From: Holosporales bacterium
Lineage (GTDB): Bacteria > Pseudomonadota > Alphaproteobacteria > BNTO01
DNA: 6,957 nt
NCBI GenBank assembly: GCA_031270515.1
Contig: JAISXM010000061.1
Span: 1-6,957 of the forward strand
Direction: 5' to 3'
Shown in pieces: positions 4,936 through 6,957 of this stretch. The stretch's first letter is position 1. Each line of letters begins with the position of its first letter. Under the pieces are notes generated by a model. That model did not search any database, was not told the origin of the DNA, and saw nothing but the letters and a program-made list of their open reading frames with translations. The translations under genes were made by a program, and so were the position numbers.

Positions 4936-6588
4936 GTGAAGCGTTTTGTATTTTTGTGCAGCTTGGTTATGCCATGCTTGGTGTCTGTGGATGCTAGTAC
5001 TCCAAGTTGTGCTCCCCCCATATTTGCGCGTATAAGCGACGAAGATTCTGTCGCTTTTAGCGACGCTCTAGTTTCTATATGTGCGACGACTTCAGCCTTT
5101 GTTTTGCAAGAGATGTCTCCCTTAAGTGATAAGGCCGCTTCATTCACGCGCGTTGTAACATCATCTGACGGGCAGCCTCCTATACAATTGGACATACATG
5201 CTCAAGTATTATTAGATGGTGTATTAAATGGGGATCCATATTGCATACGTATGATTTGTCGTGCGTCCACAGATTCTTTGGACTGTCATACTGCTCAGTC
5301 AATGAGGGATGCTGCTAATTTTTATAAATTGCATGCCGACGTACATCCTTACTACGCGTTCGAGTATGCACGTAGCTTATTGCTTGGAAAAGGCGTTGCG
5401 CAAAATGTACAATTGGCGGCAAATTACTTATTGAAGGCTACACTTGAGGGCCACCCAGTTGCTCAGTACGTGTGCTATAATTATGTGTCGCAGCGCTTTA
5501 AACGTTATCGCGACTTGCTGCAGAGTGGTGTTGTACGAGTATTTGCATTAAAATGCTTGCAACAAAGTGCAGACCAAGGATTTGTTCCAGCCCAAAGCAC
5601 GTATGGTTGTCACTTACATACACAAGGAGAATATCAAAACGCAGTTGAATATTTTAAACGGAGTGCTAGACAAGGTGATGCAAATGCTCAATACAACTAT
5701 GGAATCTACTTATCCGAAGGACGTTACGTCACCCCACGTAAAAGTCTGGCGGCTTATTTATTCAAACTGAGTGCAAATAAAGGAGTATCAGAGGCCCAAT
5801 ACAACTATGGAGTTTGCTTGAGGGATGGGAATGGCGTTGCGAAAGATCTAAGGGCCGCCGCTCATTACTTCGGACTGGCAGCAAATCAAGGCAATCCACA
5901 GGCTCAATTAAACTATGGATGCGCATTAGCGAAAGGGCAGGACATTGAACAAAATCTAGAGAAAGCGGCTCATTTCTTTCGACAAAGTGCAGATCAAGGG
6001 AACGCAGAGGCTCAATGCAACTATGGGGTTTGCTTATTTCTTGGGAATGGCGTTCCTGTAGATCAAAGTACGGCGGTTCGTTACTTCAAAATGGCGGCAG
6101 ATCAAGGGCACGCAGATGCCAAGTGCAACTATGGGATTTGCTTACAAGAGGGACTTGGCGTTGCTAAAGATGTAGACATGGCGCTTAACTACTTCAGAGA
6201 AAGCGCACTTGCAGGCAACGCAATGGGTCAATACAACTACGGAATGTCCTTAAAGAATGGGCGTGGCGTTGCTGTAAATATGGGGGAAGCTGTTAATTTC
6301 TTCAGATTGGCAGCAGAGCAAGGATGTTCACCTGCTCAGTTAGAGTACGGGGCCGCATTAGCACAAGGACAGGGCGTTGCCGCAAATTTAACTGAGGCTG
6401 CTCGTTTCTTCAAACTTAGTGCAGATCAAGGAAACGCAAATGCCCAATACAACTATGGAGTCTGCTTACTTTATGGGATGGGTGTTCCGATAGATCAAGA
6501 CGGGGCGGTTCGTTACTTCAGACTGGCTGCTGATCAGGGAAACGCAAGTGCGAGTAGCTGTCTAGAGCTTTTAGCCAGCCGCGCTTAG
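4936..6588 (+). CDS. Secreted Sel1-like (TPR-like) repeat protein
   Basis: With the GTG at 4936 the protein has 550 residues. It opens with a Sec signal peptide: KR at 2-3, then a hydrophobic run FVFLCSLVMPCLVSV, with cleavage likely after VDA at about residue 20. A weak TAGG lies 9 nt upstream; an in-frame GTG at 4909 would add nine residues but has AAGGA only 1 nt away. Residues 21-140 are a divergent N-terminal region. From about 142 to 538 there are about 11 Sel1-like repeats. The last eight are regular 36-residue units (251-538) of the form AQYNYGVCL..G.GV..D...A..YF.LAADQGNA. Sel1 repeats stack as helix pairs that bind proteins; in bacterial pathogens and symbionts, exported members often act in host contact (family knowledge). 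A host-interaction role here is inferred from the signal and the repeats. The protein is rich in Cys at the NYGVC positions. Confidence 0.92.
   Translation: MKRFVFLCSLVMPCLVSVDASTPSCAPPIFARISDEDSVAFSDALVSICATTSAFVLQEMSPLSDKAASFTRVVTSSDGQPPIQLDIHAQVLLDGVLNGDPYCIRMICRASTDSLDCHTAQSMRDAANFYKLHADVHPYYAFEYARSLLLGKGVAQNVQLAANYLLKATLEGHPVAQYVCYNYVSQRFKRYRDLLQSGVVRVFALKCLQQSADQGFVPAQSTYGCHLHTQGEYQNAVEYFKRSARQGDANAQYNYGIYLSEGRYVTPRKSLAAYLFKLSANKGVSEAQYNYGVCLRDGNGVAKDLRAAAHYFGLAANQGNPQAQLNYGCALAKGQDIEQNLEKAAHFFRQSADQGNAEAQCNYGVCLFLGNGVPVDQSTAVRYFKMAADQGHADAKCNYGICLQEGLGVAKDVDMALNYFRESALAGNAMGQYNYGMSLKNGRGVAVNMGEAVNFFRLAAEQGCSPAQLEYGAALAQGQGVAANLTEAARFFKLSADQGNANAQYNYGVCLLYGMGVPIDQDGAVRYFRLAADQGNASASSCLELLASRA
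5686..6549 (+). repeat. Eight 108-bp coding repeats (Sel1 units)
   Basis: Eight consecutive 36-codon units, each opening with codons for AQ.NYG or a close variant, run without any length change. Phrases such as CAATACAACTATGGAGT and GCAGATCAAGG recur nearly unchanged at the DNA level, so unit exchange or slippage between copies is possible. Confidence 0.9.
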
Positions 6589-6631
6589 CGAAGAAGTGAC
6601 GTGGCTAGGTATGACGCGTTGCTATGAGTAA

Positions 6632-6662
6632 TTGCGTTATATCCACAATACTTGCGTTATAT
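6632..6662. repeat. Direct repeat TTGCGTTATAT, 20-bp period
   Basis: Two identical 11-bp copies at 6632-6642 and 6652-6662, 20 bp apart start to start, which is about two helical turns. They could be paired protein-binding sites or a small duplication. Confidence 0.6.
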
Positions 6663-6670
6663 ACCGGAGA

Positions 6671-6745
6671 ACCAATAAACAATTTGACGTTTTATTATCG
6701 TTTAAGCCTTGTATTGCAACAACTATCAAATTGTTTGTTATGGGG
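6671..6745. repeat. Palindromic dispersed repeat, copy C
   Basis: The left arm ACCAATAAACAATTTGA and right arm TCAAATTGTTTGTTATGGGG are complementary with small gaps. The central TTGTATTGCAA and the phrase TTTAAGCC link it to copy D, and the right arm is the same as in A and B. It is arranged in direct orientation with copy D at a 92-bp offset. Confidence 0.85.
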
Positions 6746-6760
6746 ACTCATTCTATCGGG

Positions 6761-6837
6761 GAGCCAATAAACAATTTGAAATTTCATCATCGTTTAAGCC
6801 TTGTATTGCAAGTCTTTTCAATTTGTTTGTTGTGCTC
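6761..6837. repeat. Palindromic dispersed repeat, copy D
   Basis: The left arm GAGCCAATAAACAATTTGAA pairs with a right arm ending CAATTTGTTTGTTGTGCTC, closed by GAGC/GCTC. The centre TTTAAGCCTTGTATTGCAA is identical to copy C. The right arm is more diverged than in the other copies. Confidence 0.8.
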
Positions 6838-6861
6838 TCTTGTATATTTTGTTCGATTATT

Positions 6862-6896
6862 CAAATATCCCCATCGTTCTTAACGACGTATATTTG
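6862..6896. repeat. Inverted repeat with inner hairpin
   Basis: CAAATAT (6862-6868) and ATATTTG (6890-6896) are perfect complements enclosing TCGTT-CTT-AACGA (6874-6886). The layout resembles the palindromic elements, but sequence similarity to them is low, so it may be a decayed relative or chance. Confidence 0.4.
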
Positions 6897-6957
6897 TTTT
6901 TCGTTATGACAAAATGGTCGTACAACTTTATCCCGACACTCTGTGTCGCTTGGAATA

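Larger units (their letters stand above)
6589..6957. other. Downstream non-coding region with repeats, no gene seen
   Basis: Short plus-strand frames here lie across palindromic repeats and have no family signal. The content is a direct repeat TTGCGTTATAT (6632-6642 and 6652-6662), palindromic elements C and D, an arm pair CAAATAT/ATATTTG with inner hairpin (6862-6896), and a 6-bp hairpin CGACAC-TCT-GTGTCG at 6934-6948. No T-rich terminator is obvious after the Sel1 gene. Confidence 0.7.

Noticed and set aside
4734..5195. Minus-strand frame of 153 codons over the Sel1 gene start
   Set aside because: It is antisense to the clear signal peptide and N-terminal region of the Sel1 protein, with no recognisable domain.
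6632..6909. Plus-strand open frames of 66 and 83 codons after the Sel1 gene
   Set aside because: They run through palindromic elements C and D, lack ribosome binding sites and resemble no family.

Overview
The window looks like a piece of a reduced or repeat-rich alphaproteobacterial genome, plausibly a host-associated or intracellular lineage (Rickettsiales/Holosporales-like; this placement is an inference). The GlmU protein aligns without large gaps to the alphaproteobacterial form: it has the shorter left-handed beta-helix and a 'VVLSMDT'-type segment after the nucleotidyltransferase domain. The tuf end is also bacterial and alphaproteobacteria-compatible. Coding density is low, three intergenic gaps of roughly 370-430 bp are filled with palindromic repeats, and a secreted Sel1-repeat protein is present. 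All of these are common in symbionts.

Layout. (1) 1-156: the 3' end of tuf (EF-Tu), cut by the window edge. (2) 157-296: a short spacer with a candidate promoter and a perfect 14-bp palindrome at the expected transcription start. (3) 297-2554: glmU and an nrdG-type radical SAM activase, overlapping by ATGA and so probably translationally coupled. Both enzymes carry an in-frame, internally repetitive insertion of about 40 codons that normal family members lack. (4) 2587-2697: three perfect-period 37-bp hairpin units between convergent genes. (5) 2759-4504, minus strand: two tandem paralogues of an unrecognised small exported protein. They share an almost identical promoter and leader block but have diverged mature parts. 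The gap between them is packed with palindromic elements. (6) 4505-4935: a divergent intergenic region with no gene seen. (7) 4936-6588: a secreted protein with about 11 Sel1-like (TPR-like) repeats. (8) 6589-6957: non-coding, with two more copies of the same palindromic element.

Functionally, GlmU makes UDP-GlcNAc for peptidoglycan and lipid A, and NrdG would activate an oxygen-sensitive class III ribonucleotide reductase, which suggests an anaerobic or microaerobic habitat. The two small paralogues and the Sel1 protein all carry export signals and probably form a surface or secreted host-interaction set (inference). The most notable material is a four-copy, roughly 75-97 bp palindromic repeat family with possible compensatory changes, the in-frame repeat expansions inside two conserved enzymes, and the duplicated promoter-plus-leader module of the unknown secreted family.
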